DNA of 64,000 bases. It comes from Watersipora subatra. Its lineage: Eukaryota; Bryozoa; Gymnolaemata; Cheilostomatida; Watersiporidae. The notes below the pieces were generated by a model. The model saw only the letters and a list, made by a program, of their open reading frames with translations, was not told the origin of the DNA and did no database searches. Position numbers and translations under genes: made by a program. The stretch covers positions 22,662,182 to 22,726,181 of the forward strand of contig NC_088711.1 of the NCBI RefSeq assembly GCF_963576615.1, read 5' to 3'. Positions 32,757 through 46,264 of this stretch are shown one piece after another; within the stretch, counting starts at the first letter, position 1, and each line of letters begins with the position of its first letter.

Positions 32757-32827
32757 TTCCCAGACGGGGATTGAACTCCGACCGTGGCGGTGAAAACGCC
32801 GGATCCTAACCACTAGGTCACCTGATA
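32757..32827 (-). pseudogene. tRNA-Glu(TTC)-like pseudogene
   Basis: Unit 8. Same as the 20397 copy. Confidence 0.7.
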
Positions 32828-33494
32828 TAAAACTGATGACAACCCGCCCAGCGCATATGGCATTGCTCCGTGGAAGCCATATTTTCATGTAAAACCTCGC
32901 CTGTTCGAAAACTTATGTCACGCATTAGCATTCCATGCTTACATACGCGTACCTTAGCGATCGTGCTCGTCGCCAGGACACCCGAGTTTTCTCTCGCTGT
33001 TTCCGTAATGGCTCCACCGATCCGTTACATAAAAAGCGGGCTCGAGAAAGTTTTGAATCTTGGTCGCCGTCGTATACCGATAATTAGAAAATATGTAGTT
33101 TCAAAACGCTATGAAAGTTGAAGCTTGGCTGTTTGCAGCGCATCCTACAGCCTCAAAAGGCTGTTTCCGAATCCGCTTTTCAGTGGCACTGTTCACCGAC
33201 GCTCGATAAAGATTAGAAATATAGCGAGAACGTACGTCTTGAGGTATTGGTGTTGAATGCAGTTCGATTGAACCGTGGACAAAGATATCGTTGCGGTCAC
33301 TGCGTCGCAGTACGAACACGGCAAGGCCATTACGCGAATTGTTAAGGACGGAAAACTGATGCGACTTGGCGATTTACAATGATTGTGAAAACACTTCGCG
33401 AAAATTGAGCATCAATTGTCAGGGTGCTGAGGGGGCTAAAACTAGTATTACGCATCTACTCACGCCTGAAAACTCGCATCAGCTGATGGTATGA

Positions 33495-33576
33495 GGTAGT
33501 GTGGTCGAGCGGTCTAAGGCGCTGGTTTAAGGCACCAGTCCCTTCGGGGGCGTGGGTTCGAATCCCACCGCTGCCA
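33495..33576 (+). tRNA. tRNA-Leu(AAG)
   Basis: Unit 9. TGGTCGAGCGG A-box variant; last unit to carry it. Confidence 0.93.
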
Positions 33577-33832
33577 ATTATTTTTACTCGCCGATGTTAG
33601 AAGAAGTTTTAGCAAGATGACGCGAGAGGTGTAAAGTTAAACAAGATGATGAATGAAAAATGAAGATGGTGTCGAAATAATCCTCGCGTGTATATCGTTT
33701 TGTCACGGATTGAAACATATTCGTCGCGCCAACTATAACTATAATTATAACTATAACTATAATTTATTTGACTTGAAACTTACAGAAATAATGTTATCAC
33801 TCAATAAAATTTTGTAAAACAAAGGAGAAGAG

Positions 33833-33904
33833 TTCCCAGACGGGGAATCGAACCCCGGCCACGGCGGTGAGAGCGCCGGATCCTAACCACTAGACCACCT
33901 GGGA
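33833..33904 (-). tRNA. tRNA-Glu(CTC)
   Basis: Unit 9. Fully paired T stem with consensus C before it; the majority form from here on. Confidence 0.96.
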
Positions 33905-34276
33905 TGGCTGACTATGGCAAATGGCCAGAGATAATACGCAGCAGAGCAATTATCGTAAATGATAACTTCTTAGTAATTGAATGCCGGAATATTTTGACTC
34001 TTTTCATCACCATCTCGATGGGATAGTCCTTGCCATGATAATTAGATAAGGATAACGCTTAGGCCATGCCTTCTTTAATCGGCGGCGTAATGCTGACTCT
34101 GTTAAATTAGCATTGATCAAATATACGAGTAGCATAGCACTTCGGGATTCAAAAAATCTCGCAGCAAAACCATTGATGGTTGATGAGGCTGTACTCTTAT
34201 CTGACAAAATTGCTCAATTACCAAGCCATTCGAAGTTTCGCCAATACGGCATCCATATTTTTCTGGCAACACCGTG

Positions 34277-34356
34277 GGTAGCGTGGCCGAGTGGTCTAAG
34301 GCGCTGGTTTTAGGCACCAGTCCGAAAGGGCGTGGGTTCGAATCCCACTGCTGCCA
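34277..34356 (+). tRNA. tRNA-Leu(TAG)
   Basis: Unit 9. G replaces A at the last acceptor base (GGTAGCG), giving a G-T wobble with the 3' strand; still foldable. Confidence 0.93.
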
Positions 34357-34816
34357 AATGTTTTATCGCGAAATGAGGAGTATTCTCGCTCGTTTTTGGT
34401 GTCAGTTCTTCCCGCAAACAACGCGCGAAGTGTTGCGGGAAGCGCGTATTTAAGACTCGCGATAATGTGCAATGCGAATGATGATAGGACGTCTCGCGGA
34501 CGGTTGCAATGAAGGTTTTGATACGAAACCAAGAAAAAAACTCGTTGATGAAATCACATACGATGCAATGACGAAATCGTTCTATTGATCGTAAGCGTGA
34601 GGAGCAACAAAGCGAGCGTTGGCGCATGCCCAGTCGCGTCTCCTAGTGTAGTTTAGTTCGCAAAAAATTACTGCCTTTTCGGACTCTCGTCATGAAGTTT
34701 TACACAAACTGTAAATTTGTCGTTTTGCGGAAGCGAAATATTTTAAAAACTCGTACAGCCCGTAGCGGGTAAATGTATTGCGCGGAGAATACAAAAGACA
34801 CAGGAAGAAACACATC

Positions 34817-34887
34817 TTCCCAGACGGGGATTGAACTCCGACCGTGGCGGTGAAAACGCCGGATCCTAACCACTAGGTCACCTGATA
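34817..34887 (-). pseudogene. tRNA-Glu(TTC)-like pseudogene
   Basis: Unit 9. Same as the 20397 copy. Confidence 0.7.
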
Positions 34888-35554
34888 TAAAACTGATGAC
34901 GACCCGCCCAGCGCATATGGCATTGCTCCGTGGAAGCCATATTTTCATGTAAAACCTCGCCTGTTCGAAAACTTATGTCACGCATTAGCATTCCATGCTT
35001 ACATACGCGTACCTTAGCGATCGTGCTCGTCGCCAAGACACCCGAGTTTTCTCTCGCTGTTTCCGTAATGGCTCCACCGATCCGTTACATAAAAAGCGGG
35101 CTCGAGAAAGTTTTGAATCTTGGTCGCCGTCGTATACCGATAATTAGAAAATATGTAGTTTCAAAACGCTATGAAAGTTGAAGCTTGGCTGTTTGCAGCG
35201 CATCCTACAGCCTCAAAAGGCTGTTTCCGAATCCGCTTTTCAGTGGCACTGTTCACCGACGCTCGATAAAGATTAGAAATATAGCGAGAACGTACGTCTT
35301 GAGGTATTGGTGTTGAATGCAGTTCGATTGAACCGTGGACAAAGATATCGTTGCGGTCACTGCGTCGCAGTACGAACACGGCAAGGCCATTACGCGAATT
35401 GTTAAGGACGGAAAACTGATGCGACTTGGCGATTTACAATGATTGTGAAAACACTTCGCGAAAATTGAGCATCAATTGTCAAGGTGCTGAGGGGGCTAAA
35501 ACTAGTATTACGCATCTACTCACGCCTGAAAACTCGCATCAGCTGATGGTATGA

Positions 35555-35636
35555 GGTAGTGTGGCCGAGCGGTCTAAGGCGCTGGTTTAAGGCACCAGTC
35601 CCTTCGGGGGCGTGGGTTCGAATCCCACCGCTGCCA
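35555..35636 (+). tRNA. tRNA-Leu(AAG)
   Basis: Unit 10. Identical to the 14432 copy. Confidence 0.96.
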
Positions 35637-35892
35637 ATTATTTTTACTCGCCGATGTTAGAAGAAGTTTTAACAAGATGACGCGAGAGGTGTAAAGTTAA
35701 ACAAGATGATGAATGAAAAATGAAGATGGTGTCGAAATAATCCTCGCGTGTATATCGTTTTGTCACGGATTGAAACATATTCGTCGCGCCAACTATAACT
35801 ATAATTATAACTATAACTATAATTTATTTGACTTGAAACTTACAGAAATAATGTTATCACTCAATAAAATTTTGTAAAACAAAGGAGAAGAG

Positions 35893-35964
35893 TTCCCAGA
35901 CGGGGAATCGAACCCCGGCCACGGCGGTGAGAGCGCCGGATCCTAACCACTAGACCACCTGGGA
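35893..35964 (-). tRNA. tRNA-Glu(CTC)
   Basis: Unit 10. Majority form. Confidence 0.96.
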
Positions 35965-36336
35965 TGGCTGACTATGGCAAATGACCAGAGATAATACGCA
36001 GCAGAGCAATTATCGTAAATGATAACTTCTTAGTAATTGAATGCCAGAATATTTTGACTCTTTTCATCACCATCTCGATGGGATAGTCCTTGCCATGATA
36101 ATTAGATAAGGATAACGCTTAGGCCATGCCTTCTTTAATCGGCGGCGTAATGCTGACTCTGTTAAATTAGCATTGATCAAATATACGAGTAGCATAGCAC
36201 ATTGGGATTCAAAAAATCTCGCAGCAAAACCATTGATGGTTGATGAGGCTGTACTCTTATCTGACAAAATTGCTCAATTACCAAGCCATTCGAAGTTTCG
36301 CCAATACGGCATCCATATTTTTCTGGCATCACCGTG

Positions 36337-36416
36337 GGTAGCATGGCCGAGTGGTCTAAGGCGCTGGTTTTAGGCACCAGTCCGAAAGGGTGTGGGTTCG
36401 AATCCCACTGCTGCCA
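36337..36416 (+). tRNA. tRNA-Leu(TAG)
   Basis: Unit 10. T variant of the variable arm. Confidence 0.95.
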
Positions 36417-36876
36417 AATGTTTTATCGCGAAATGAGGAGTATTCTCGCTCGTTTTTGGTGTCAGTTCTTCCCGCAAACAACGCGCGAAGTGTTGCGGGA
36501 AGCGCGTATTTAAGACTCGCGATAATGTGCAATGCGAATGATGATAGGACGTCTCGCGGACGGTTGCAATGAAGGTTTTGATACGAAACCAAGAAAAAAG
36601 CTCGTTGATGAAATCACATACGATGCAATGACGAAATCGTTCTATTGATCGTAAGCGTGAGGAGCAACAAAGCGAGCGTTGGCGCATGCCCAGTCGCGTC
36701 TCCTAGTGTAGTTTAGTTCGCAAAAAATTACTGCCTTTTCGGACTCTCGTCATGAAGTTTTACACCAACTGTAAAATTGTCGTTTTGCGGAAGCGAAATA
36801 TTTTAAAAACTCGTACAGCCCGTAGCGGGTAAATGTATTGCGCGGAGAATACAAAAGACACAGGAAGAAACACATC

Positions 36877-36947
36877 TTCCCAGACGGGGATTGAACTCCG
36901 ACCGTGGCGGTGAAAACGCCGGATCCTAACCACTAGGTCACCTGATA
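36877..36947 (-). pseudogene. tRNA-Glu(TTC)-like pseudogene
   Basis: Unit 10. Same as the 20397 copy. Confidence 0.7.
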
Positions 36948-37614
36948 TAAAACTGATGACGACCCGCCCAGCGCATATGGCATTGCTCCGTGGAAGCCAT
37001 ATTTTCATGTAAAACCTCGCCTGTTCGAAAACTTATGTCACGCATTAGCATTCCATGCTTACATACGCGTACCTTAGCGATCGTGCTCGTCGCCAGGACA
37101 CCCGAGTTTTCTCTCGCTGTTTCCGTAATGGCTCCACCGATCCGTTACATAAAAAGCGGGCTCGAGAAAGTTTTGAATCTTGGTCGCCGTCGTATACCGA
37201 TAATTAGAAAATATGTAGTTTCAAAACGCTATGAAAGTAGAAGCTTGGCTGTTTGTAGCGCATCCTACAGCCTCAAAAGGCTGTTTCCGAATCCGCTTTT
37301 CAGTGGTACTGTTCACCGACGCTCGATAAAGATTAGAAATATAGCGAGAACGTACGTCTTGAGGTATTGGTGTTGAATGCAGTTCGATTGAACCGTGGAC
37401 AAAGATATCGTTGCGGTCACTGCGTCGCAGTACGAACACGGCAAGGCCATTACGCGAATTGTTAAGGACGGAAAACTGATGCGACTTGGCGATTTACAAT
37501 GATTGTGAAAACATTTCGCGAAAATTGAGCATCAATTGTCAGGGTGCTGAGCGGGCTAAAACTAGTATTACGCATCTACTCACGCCTGAAAACTCGCATC
37601 AGCTGATGGTATGA

Positions 37615-37696
37615 GGTAGTGTGGCCGAGCGGTCTAAGGCGCTGGTTTAAGGCACCAGTCCCTTCGGGGGCGTGGGTTCGAATCCCACCGCTGCCA
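37615..37696 (+). tRNA. tRNA-Leu(AAG)
   Basis: Unit 11. Identical to the 14432 copy. Confidence 0.96.
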
Positions 37697-37952
37697 ATTA
37701 TTTTTACTCGCCGATGTTAGAAGAAGTTTTAGCAAGATGACGCGAGAGGTGTAAAGTTAAACAAGATGATGAATGAAAAATGAAGATGGTGTCGAAATAA
37801 TCCTCGCGTGTATATCGTTTTGTCACGGATTGAAACATATTCGTCGCGCCAACTATAACTATAATTATAACTATAACTATAATTTATTTGACTTGAAACT
37901 TACAGAAATAATGTTATCACTCAATAAAATTTTGTAAAACAAAGGAGAAGAG

Positions 37953-38024
37953 TTCCCAGACGGGGAATCGAACCCCGGCCACGGCGGTGAGAGCGCCGGA
38001 TCCTAACCACTAGACCACCTGGGA
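37953..38024 (-). tRNA. tRNA-Glu(CTC)
   Basis: Unit 11. Majority form. Confidence 0.96.
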
Positions 38025-38396
38025 TGGCTGACTATGGCAAATGGCCAGAGATAATACGCAGCAGAGCAATTATCGTAAATGATAACTTCTTAGTAATTGA
38101 ATGCCGGAATATTTTGACTCTTTTCATCACCATCTCGATGGGATAGTCCTTGCCATGATAATTAGATAAGGATAACGCTTAGGCCATGCCTTCTTTAATC
38201 GGCGGCGTAATGCTGACTCTGTTAAATTAGCATTGATCAAATATACGAGTAGCATAGCACTTCGGGATTCAAAAAATCTCGCAGCAAAACCATTGATGGT
38301 TGATGAGGCTGTACTCTTATCTGACAAAATTGCTCAATTACCAAGCCATTCAAAGTTTCGCCAATACGGCATCCATATTTTTCTGGCATCACCGTG

Positions 38397-38476
38397 GGTA
38401 GCATGGCCGAGTGGTCTAAGGCGCTGGTTTTAGGCACCAGTCCGAAAGGGCGTGGGTTCGAATCCCACTGCTGCCA
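38397..38476 (+). tRNA. tRNA-Leu(TAG)
   Basis: Unit 11. Identical to the 15214 copy. Confidence 0.96.
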
Positions 38477-38936
38477 AATGTTTTATCGCGAAATGAGGAG
38501 TATTCTCGCTCGTTTTTGGTGTCAGTTCTTCCCGCAAACAACGCGCGAAGTGTTGCGGGAAGCGCGTATTTAAGACTCGCGATAATGTGCAATGCGAATG
38601 ATGATAGGACGTCTCGCGGACGGTTGCAATGAAGGTTTTGATACGAAACCAAGAAAAAAACTCGTTGATGAAATCACATACGATGCAATGACGAAATCGT
38701 TCTATTGATCGTAAGCGTGAGGAGCAACAAAGCGAGCGTTGGCGCATGCCCAGTCGCGTCTCCTAGTGTAGTTTAGTTCGCAAAAAATTACTGCCTTTTC
38801 GGACTCTCGTCATGAAGTTTTACACAAACTGTAAATTTGTCGTTTTGCGGAAGCGAAATATTTTAAAAACTCGTACAGCCCGTAGCGGGTAAATGTATTG
38901 CGCGGAGAATACAAAAGACACAGGAAGAAACACATC

Positions 38937-39007
38937 TTCCCAGACGGGGATTGAACTCCGACCGTGGCGGTGAAAACGCCGGATCCTAACCACTAGGTCA
39001 CCTGATA
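38937..39007 (-). pseudogene. tRNA-Glu(TTC)-like pseudogene
   Basis: Unit 11. Same as the 20397 copy. Confidence 0.7.
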
Positions 39008-39674
39008 TAAAACTGATGACGACCCGCCCAGCGCATATGGCATTGCTCCGTGGAAGCCATATTTTCATGTAAAACCTCGCCTGTTCGAAAACTTATGTCA
39101 CGCATTAGCATTCCATGCTTACATACGCGTACCTTAGCGATCGTGCTCGTCGCCAGGACACCCGAGTTTTCTCTCACTGTTTCCGTAATGGCTCCACCGA
39201 TCCGTTACATAAAAAGCGGGCTCGAGAAAGTTTTGAATCTTGGTCGCCGTCGTATACCGATAATTAGAAAATATGTAGTTTCAAAACGCTATGAAAGTAG
39301 AAGCTTGGCTGTTTGTAGCGCATCCTACAGCCTCAAAAGGCTGTTTCCGAATCCGCTTTTCAGTGGCACTGTTCACCGACGCTCGATAAAGATTAGAAAT
39401 ATAGCGAGAACGTACGTCTTGAGGTATTGGTGTTGAATGCAGTTCGATTGAACCGTGGACAAAGATATCGTTGCGGTCACTGCGTCGCAGTACGAACACG
39501 GCAAGGCCATTACGCGAATTGTTAAGGACGGAAAACTGATGCGACTTGGCGATTTACAATGATTGTGAAAACGTTTCGCGAAAATTGAGCATCAATTGTC
39601 AGGGTGCTGAGCGGGCTAAAACTAGTATTACGCATCTACTCACGCCTGAAAACTCGCATCAGCTGATGGTATGA

Positions 39675-39756
39675 GGTAGTGTGGCCGAGCGGTCTAAGGC
39701 GCTGGTTTAAGGCACCAGTCCCTTCGGGGGCGTGGGTTCGAATCCCACCGCTGCCA
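39675..39756 (+). tRNA. tRNA-Leu(AAG)
   Basis: Unit 12. Identical to the 14432 copy. Confidence 0.96.
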
Positions 39757-40012
39757 ATTATTTTTACTCGCCGATGTTAGAAGAAGTTTTAGCAAGATGA
39801 CGCGAAAGGTGTAAAGTTAAACAAGATGATGAATGAAAAATGAAGATGGTGTCGAAATAATCCTCGCGTGTATATCGTTTTGTCACGGATTGAAACATAT
39901 TCGTCGCGCCAACTATAACTATAATTATAACTATAACTATAATTTATTTGACTTGAAACTTACAGAAATAATGTTATCACTCAATAAAATTTTGTAAAAC
40001 AAAGGAGAAGAG

Positions 40013-40084
40013 TTCCCAGACGGGGAATCGAACCCCGGCCACGGCGGTGAGAGCGCCGGATCCTAACCACTAGACCACCTGGGA
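40013..40084 (-). tRNA. tRNA-Glu(CTC)
   Basis: Unit 12. Majority form. Confidence 0.96.
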
Positions 40085-40456
40085 TGGCTGACTATGGCAA
40101 ATGGCCAGAGATAATACGCAGCAGAGCAATTATCGTAAATGATAATTTCTTAGTAATTGAATGCCGGAATATTTTGACTCTTTTCATCACCATCTCGATG
40201 GGATAGTCCTTGCCATGATAATTAGATAAGGATAACGCTTAGGCCATGCCTTCTTTAATCGGCGGCGTAATGCTGACTCTGTTAAATTAGCATTGATCAA
40301 ATATACGAGTAGCATAGCACTTCGGGATTCAAAAAATCTCGCAGCAAAACCATTGATGGTTGATGAGGCTGTACTCTTATCTGACAAAATTGCTCAATTA
40401 CCAAGCCATTCGAAGTTTCGCCAATACGGCATCCATATTTTTCTGGCATCACCGTG

Positions 40457-40536
40457 GGTAGCATGGCCGAGTGGTCTAAGGCGCTGGTTTTAGGCACCAG
40501 TCCGAAAGGGTGTGGGTTCGAATCCCACTGCTGCCA
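40457..40536 (+). tRNA. tRNA-Leu(TAG)
   Basis: Unit 12. T variant of the variable arm. Confidence 0.95.
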
Positions 40537-40996
40537 AATGTTTTATCGCGAAATGAGGAGTATTCTCGCTCGTTTTTGGTGTCAGTTCTTCCCGCAAACA
40601 ACGCGCGAAGTGTTGCGGGAAGCGCGTATTTAAGACTCGCGATAATGTGCAATGCGAATGATGATAGGACGTCTCGCGGACGGTTGCAATGAAGGTTTTG
40701 ATACGAAACCAAGAAAAAAGCTCGTTGATGAAATCACATACGATGCAATGACGAAATCGTTCTATTGATCGTAAGCGTGAGGAGCAACAAAGCGAGCGTT
40801 GGCGCATGCCCAGTCGCGTCTCCTAGTGTAGTTTAGTTCGCAAAAAATTACTGCCTTTTCGGACTCTCGTCATGAAGTTTTACACCAACTGTAAATTTGT
40901 CGTTTTGCGGAAGCGAAATATTTTAAAAACTCGTACAGCCCGTAGCGGGTAAATGTATTGCGCGGAGAATACAAAAGACACAGGAAGAAACACATC

Positions 40997-41067
40997 TTCC
41001 CAGACGGGGATTGAACTCCGACCGTGGCGGTGAAAACGCCGGATCCTAACCACTAGGTCACCTGATA
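40997..41067 (-). pseudogene. tRNA-Glu(TTC)-like pseudogene
   Basis: Unit 12. Same as the 20397 copy. Confidence 0.7.
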
Positions 41068-41734
41068 TAAAACTGATGACGACCCGCCCAGCGCATATGG
41101 CATTGCTCCGTGGAAGCCATATTTTCATGTAAAACCTCGCCTGTTCGAAAACTTATGTCACGCATTAGCATTCCATGCTTACATACGCGTACCTTAGCGA
41201 TCGTGCTCGTCGCCAGGACACCCGAGTTTTCTCTCGCTGTTTCCGTAATGGCTCCACCGATCCGTTACATAAAAAGCGGGCTCGAGAAAGTTTTGAATCT
41301 TGGTCGCCGTCGTATACCGATAATTAGAAAATATGTAGTTTCAAAACGCTATGAAAGTAGAAGCTTGGCTGTTTGTAGCGCATCCTACAGCCTCAAAAGG
41401 CTGTTTCCGAATCCGCTTTTCAGTGGTACTGTTCACCGACGCTCAATAAAGATTAGAAATATAGCGAGAACGTACGTCTTGAGGTATTGGTGTTGAATGC
41501 AGTTCGATTGAACCGTGGACAAAGATATCGTTGCGGTCACTGCGTCGCAGTACGAACACGGCAAGGCCATTACGCGAATTGTTAAGGACGGAAAACTGAT
41601 GCGACTTGGCGATTTACAATGATTGTGAAAACATTTCGCGAAAATTGAGCATCAATTGTCAGGGTGCTGAGCGGGCTAAAACTAGTATTACGCATCTACT
41701 CACGCCTGAAAACTCGCATCAGCTGATGGTATGA

Positions 41735-41816
41735 GGTAGTGTGGCCGAGCGGTCTAAGGCGCTGGTTTAAGGCACCAGTCCCTTCGGGGGCGTGGGTTCG
41801 AATCCCACCGCTGCCA
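41735..41816 (+). tRNA. tRNA-Leu(AAG)
   Basis: Unit 13. Identical to the 14432 copy. Confidence 0.96.
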
Positions 41817-42072
41817 ATTATTTTTACTCGCCGATGTTAGAAGAAGTTTTAGCAAGATGACGCGAGAGGTGTAAAGTTAAACAAGATGATGAATGAAAAA
41901 TGAAGATGGTGTCGAAATAATCCTCGCGTGTATATCGTTTTGTCACGGATTGAAACATATTCGTCGCGCCAACTATAACTATAATTATAACTATAACTAT
42001 AATTTATTTGACTTGAAACTTACAGAAATAATGTTATCACTCAATAAAATTTTGTAAAACAAAGGAGAAGAG

Positions 42073-42144
42073 TTCCCAGACGGGGAATCGAACCCCGGCC
42101 ACGGCGGTGAGAGCGCCGGATCCTAACCACTAGACCACCTGGGA
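42073..42144 (-). tRNA. tRNA-Glu(CTC)
   Basis: Unit 13. Majority form. Confidence 0.96.
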
Positions 42145-42516
42145 TGGCTGACTATGGCAAATGGCCAGAGATAATACGCAGCAGAGCAATTATCGTAAAT
42201 GATAACTTCTTAGTAATTGAATGCCGGAATATTTTGACTCTTTTCATCACCATCTCGATGGGATAGTCCTTGCCATGATAATTAGATAAGGATAACGCTT
42301 AGGCCATGCCTTCTTTAATCGGCGGCGTAATGCTGACTCTGTTAAATTAGCATTGATCAAATATACGAGTAGCATAGCACTTCGGGATTCAAAAAATCTC
42401 GCAGCAAAACCATTGATGGTTGATGAGGCTGTACTCTTATCTGACAAAATTGCTCAATTACCAAGCCATTCGAAGTTTCGCCAATACGGCATCCATATTT
42501 TTCTGGCATCACCGTG

Positions 42517-42596
42517 GGTAGCATGGCCGAGTGGTCTAAGGCGCTGGTTTTAGGCACCAGTCCGAAAGGGCGTGGGTTCGAATCCCACTGCTGCCA
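42517..42596 (+). tRNA. tRNA-Leu(TAG)
   Basis: Unit 13. Identical to the 15214 copy. Confidence 0.96.
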
Positions 42597-43056
42597 AATG
42601 TTTTATCGCGAAATGAGGAGTATTCTCGCTCGTTTTTGGTGTCAGTTCTTCCCGCAAACAACGCGCGAAGTGTTGCGGGAAGCGCGTATTTAAGACTCGC
42701 GATAATGTGCAATGCGAATGATGATAGGACGTCTCGCGGACGGTTGCAATGAAGGTTTTGATACGAAACCAAGAAAAAAACTCGTTGATGAAATCACATA
42801 CGATGCAATGACGAAATCGTTCTATTGATCGTAAGCGTGAGGAGCAACAAAGCGAGCGTTGGCGCATGCCCAGTCGCGTCTCCTAGTGTAGTTTAGTTCG
42901 CAAAAAATTACTGCCTTTTCGGACTCTCGTCATGAAGTTTTACACAAACTGTAAATTTGTCGTTTTGCGGAAGCGAAATATTTTAAAAACTCGTACAGCC
43001 CGTAGCGGGTAAATGTATTGCGCGGAGAATACAAAAGACACAGGAAGAAACACATC

Positions 43057-43127
43057 TTCCCAGACGGGGATTGAACTCCGACCGTGGCGGTGAAAACGCC
43101 GGATCCTAACCACTAGGTCACCTGATA
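43057..43127 (-). pseudogene. tRNA-Glu(TTC)-like pseudogene
   Basis: Unit 13. Same as the 20397 copy. Confidence 0.7.
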
Positions 43128-43794
43128 TAAAACTGATGACGACCCGCCCAGCGCATATGGCATTGCTCCGTGGAAGCCATATTTTCATGTAAAACCTCGC
43201 CTGTTCGAAAACTTATGTCACGCATTAGCATTCCATGCTTACATACGCGTACCTTAGCGATCGTGCTCGTCGCCAGGACACCCGAGTTTTCTCTCGCTGT
43301 TTCCGTAATGGCTCCACCGATCCGTTACATAAAAAGCGGGCTCGAGAAAGTTTTGAATCTTGGTCGCCGTCGTATACCGATAATTAGAAAATATGTAGTT
43401 TCAAAACGCTATGAAAGTAGAAGCTTGGCTGTTTGTAGCGCATCCTACAGCCTCAAAAGGCTGTTTCCGAATCCGCTTTTCAGTGGCACTGTTCACCGAC
43501 GCTCGATAAAGATTAGAAATATAGCGAGAACGTACGTCTTGAGGTATTGGTGTTGAATGCAGTTCGATTGAACCGTGGACAAAGATATCGTTGCGGTCAC
43601 TGCGTCGCAGTAGGAACACGGCAAGGCCATTACGCGAATTGTTAAGGACGGAAAACTGATGCGACTTGGCGATTTACAATGATTGTGAAAACGTTGCGCG
43701 AAAATTGAGCATCAATTGTCAGGGTGCTGAGCGGGCTAAAACTAGTATTACGCATCTACTCACGCCTGAAAACTCGCATCAGCTGATGGTATGA

Positions 43795-43876
43795 GGTAGT
43801 GTGGCCGAGCGGTCTAAGGCGCTGGTTTAAGGCACCAGTCCCTTCGGGGGCGTGGGTTCGAATCCCACCGCTGCCA
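43795..43876 (+). tRNA. tRNA-Leu(AAG)
   Basis: Unit 14. Identical to the 14432 copy. Confidence 0.96.
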
Positions 43877-44132
43877 ATTATTTTTACTCGCCGATGTTAG
43901 AAGAAGTTTTAGCAAGATGACGCGAAAGGTGTAAAGTTAAACAAGATGATGAATGAAAAATGAAGATGGTGTCGAAATAATCCTCGCGTGTATATCGTTT
44001 TGTCACGGATTGAAACATATTCGTCGCGCCAACTATAACTATAATTATAACTATAGCTATAATTTATTTGACTTGAAACTTACAGAAATAATGTTATCAC
44101 TCAATAAAATTTTGTAAAACAAAGGAGAAGAG

Positions 44133-44204
44133 TTCCCAGACAGGGAATCGAACCCCGGCCACGGCGGTGAGAGCGCCGGATCCTAACCACTAGACCACCT
44201 GGGA
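44133..44204 (-). tRNA. tRNA-Glu(CTC)
   Basis: Unit 14. T64 variant gives a G-T wobble in the T stem; shared with units 19 and 21. Confidence 0.93.
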
Positions 44205-44576
44205 TGGCTGACTATGGCAAATGGCCAGAGATAATACGCAGCAGAGCAATTATCGTAAATGATAACTTCTTAGTAATTGAATGCCGGAATATTTTGACTC
44301 TTTTCATCACCATCTCGATGGGATAGTCCTTGCCATGATAATTAGATAAGGATAACGCTTAGGCCATGCCTTCTTTAATCGGCGGCGTAATGCTGACTCT
44401 GTTAAATTAGCATTGATCAAATATACGAGTAGCATAGCACTTCGGGATTCAAAAAATCTCGCAGCAAAACCATTGATGGTTGATGAGGCTGTACTCTTAT
44501 CTGACAAAATTGCTCAATTACCAAGCCATTCGAAGTTTCGCCAATACGGCATCCATATTTTTCTGGCATCACCGTG

Positions 44577-44656
44577 GGTAGCATGGCCGAGTGGTCTAAG
44601 GCGCTGGTTTTAGGCACCAGTCCGAAAGGGCGTGGGTTCGAATCCCACTGCTGCCA
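44577..44656 (+). tRNA. tRNA-Leu(TAG)
   Basis: Unit 14. Identical to the 15214 copy. Confidence 0.96.
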
Positions 44657-45116
44657 AATGTTTTATCGCGAAATGAGGAGTATTCTCGCTCGTTTTTGGT
44701 GTCAGTTCTTCCCGCAAACAACGCGCGAAGTGTTGCGGGAAGCGCGTATTTAAGACTCGCGATAATGTGCAATGCGAATGATGATAGGACGTCTCGCGGA
44801 CGGTTGCAATGAAGGTTTTGATACGAAACCAAGAAAAAAACTCGTTGATGAAATCACATACGATGCAATGACGAAATCGTTCTATTGATCGTAAGCGTGA
44901 GGAGCAACAAAGCGAGCGTTGGCGCATGCCCAGTCGCGTCTCCTAGTGTAGTTTAGTTCGCAAAAAATTACTGCCTTTTCGGACTCTCGTCATGAAGTTT
45001 TACACAAACTGTAAATTTGTCGTTTTGCGGAAGCGAAATATTTTAAAAACTCGTACAGCCCGTAGCGGGTAAATGTATTGCGCGGAGAATACAAAAGACA
45101 CAGGAAGAAACACATC

Positions 45117-45187
45117 TTCCCAGACGGGGATTGAACTCCGACCGTGGCGGTGAAAACGCCGGATCCTAACCACTAGGTCACCTGATA
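45117..45187 (-). pseudogene. tRNA-Glu(TTC)-like pseudogene
   Basis: Unit 14. Same as the 20397 copy. Confidence 0.7.
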
Positions 45188-45854
45188 TAAAACTGATGAC
45201 GACCCGCCCAGCGCATATGGCATTGCTCCGTGGAAGCCATATTTTCATGTAAAACCTCGCCTGTTCGAAAACTTATGTCACGCATTAGCATTCCATGCTT
45301 ACATACGCGTACCTTAGCGATCGTGCTCGTCGCCAGGACACCCGAGTTTTCTCTCGCTGTTTCCGTAATGGCTCCACCGATCCGTTACATAAAAAGCGGG
45401 CTCGAGAAAGTTTTGAATCTTGGTCGCCGTCGTATACCGATAATTAGAAAATATGTAGTTTCAAAACGCTATGAAAGTAGAAGCTTGGCTGTTTGTAGCG
45501 CATCCTACAGCCTCAAAAGGCTGTTTCCGAATCCGCTTTTCAGTGGCACTGTTCACCGACGCTCGATAAAGATTAGAAATATAGCGAGAACGTACGTCTT
45601 GAGGTATTGGTGTTGAATGCAGTTCGATTGAACCGTGGACAAAGATATCGTTGCGGTCACTGCGTCGCAGTAGGAACACGGCAAGGCCATTACGCGAATT
45701 GTTAAGAACGGAAAACTGATGCGACTTGGCGATTTACAATGATTGTGAAAACGTTTCGCGAAAATTGAGCATCAATTGTCAGGGTGCTGAGCGGGCTAAA
45801 ACTAGTATTACGCATCTACTCACGCCTGAAAACTCGCATCAGCTGATGGTATGA

Positions 45855-45936
45855 GGTAGTGTGGCCGAGCGGTCTAAGGCGCTGGTTTAAGGCACCAGTC
45901 CCTTCGGGGGCGTGGGTTCGAATCCCACCGCTGCCA
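45855..45936 (+). tRNA. tRNA-Leu(AAG)
   Basis: Unit 15. Identical to the 14432 copy. Confidence 0.96.
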
Positions 45937-46192
45937 ATTATTTTTACTCGCCGATGTTAGAAGAAGTTTTAGCAAGATGACGCGAAAAGTGTAAAGTTAA
46001 ACAAGATGATGAATGAAAAATGAAGATGGTGTCGAAATAATCCTCGCGTGTATATCGTTTTGTCACGAATTGAAACATATTCGTCGCGCCAACTATAACT
46101 ATAATTATAACTATAACTATAATTTATTTGACTTGAAACTTACAGAAATAATGTTATCACTCAATAAAATTTTGTAAAACAAAGGAGAAGAG

Positions 46193-46264
46193 TTCCCAGA
46201 CGGGGAATCGAACCCCGGCCACGGCGGTGAGAGCACCGGATCCTAACCACTAGACCACCTGGGA
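46193..46264 (-). tRNA. tRNA-Glu(CTC)
   Basis: Unit 15. One change in the anticodon stem (CGGTG), leaving a T-G wobble. Confidence 0.93.
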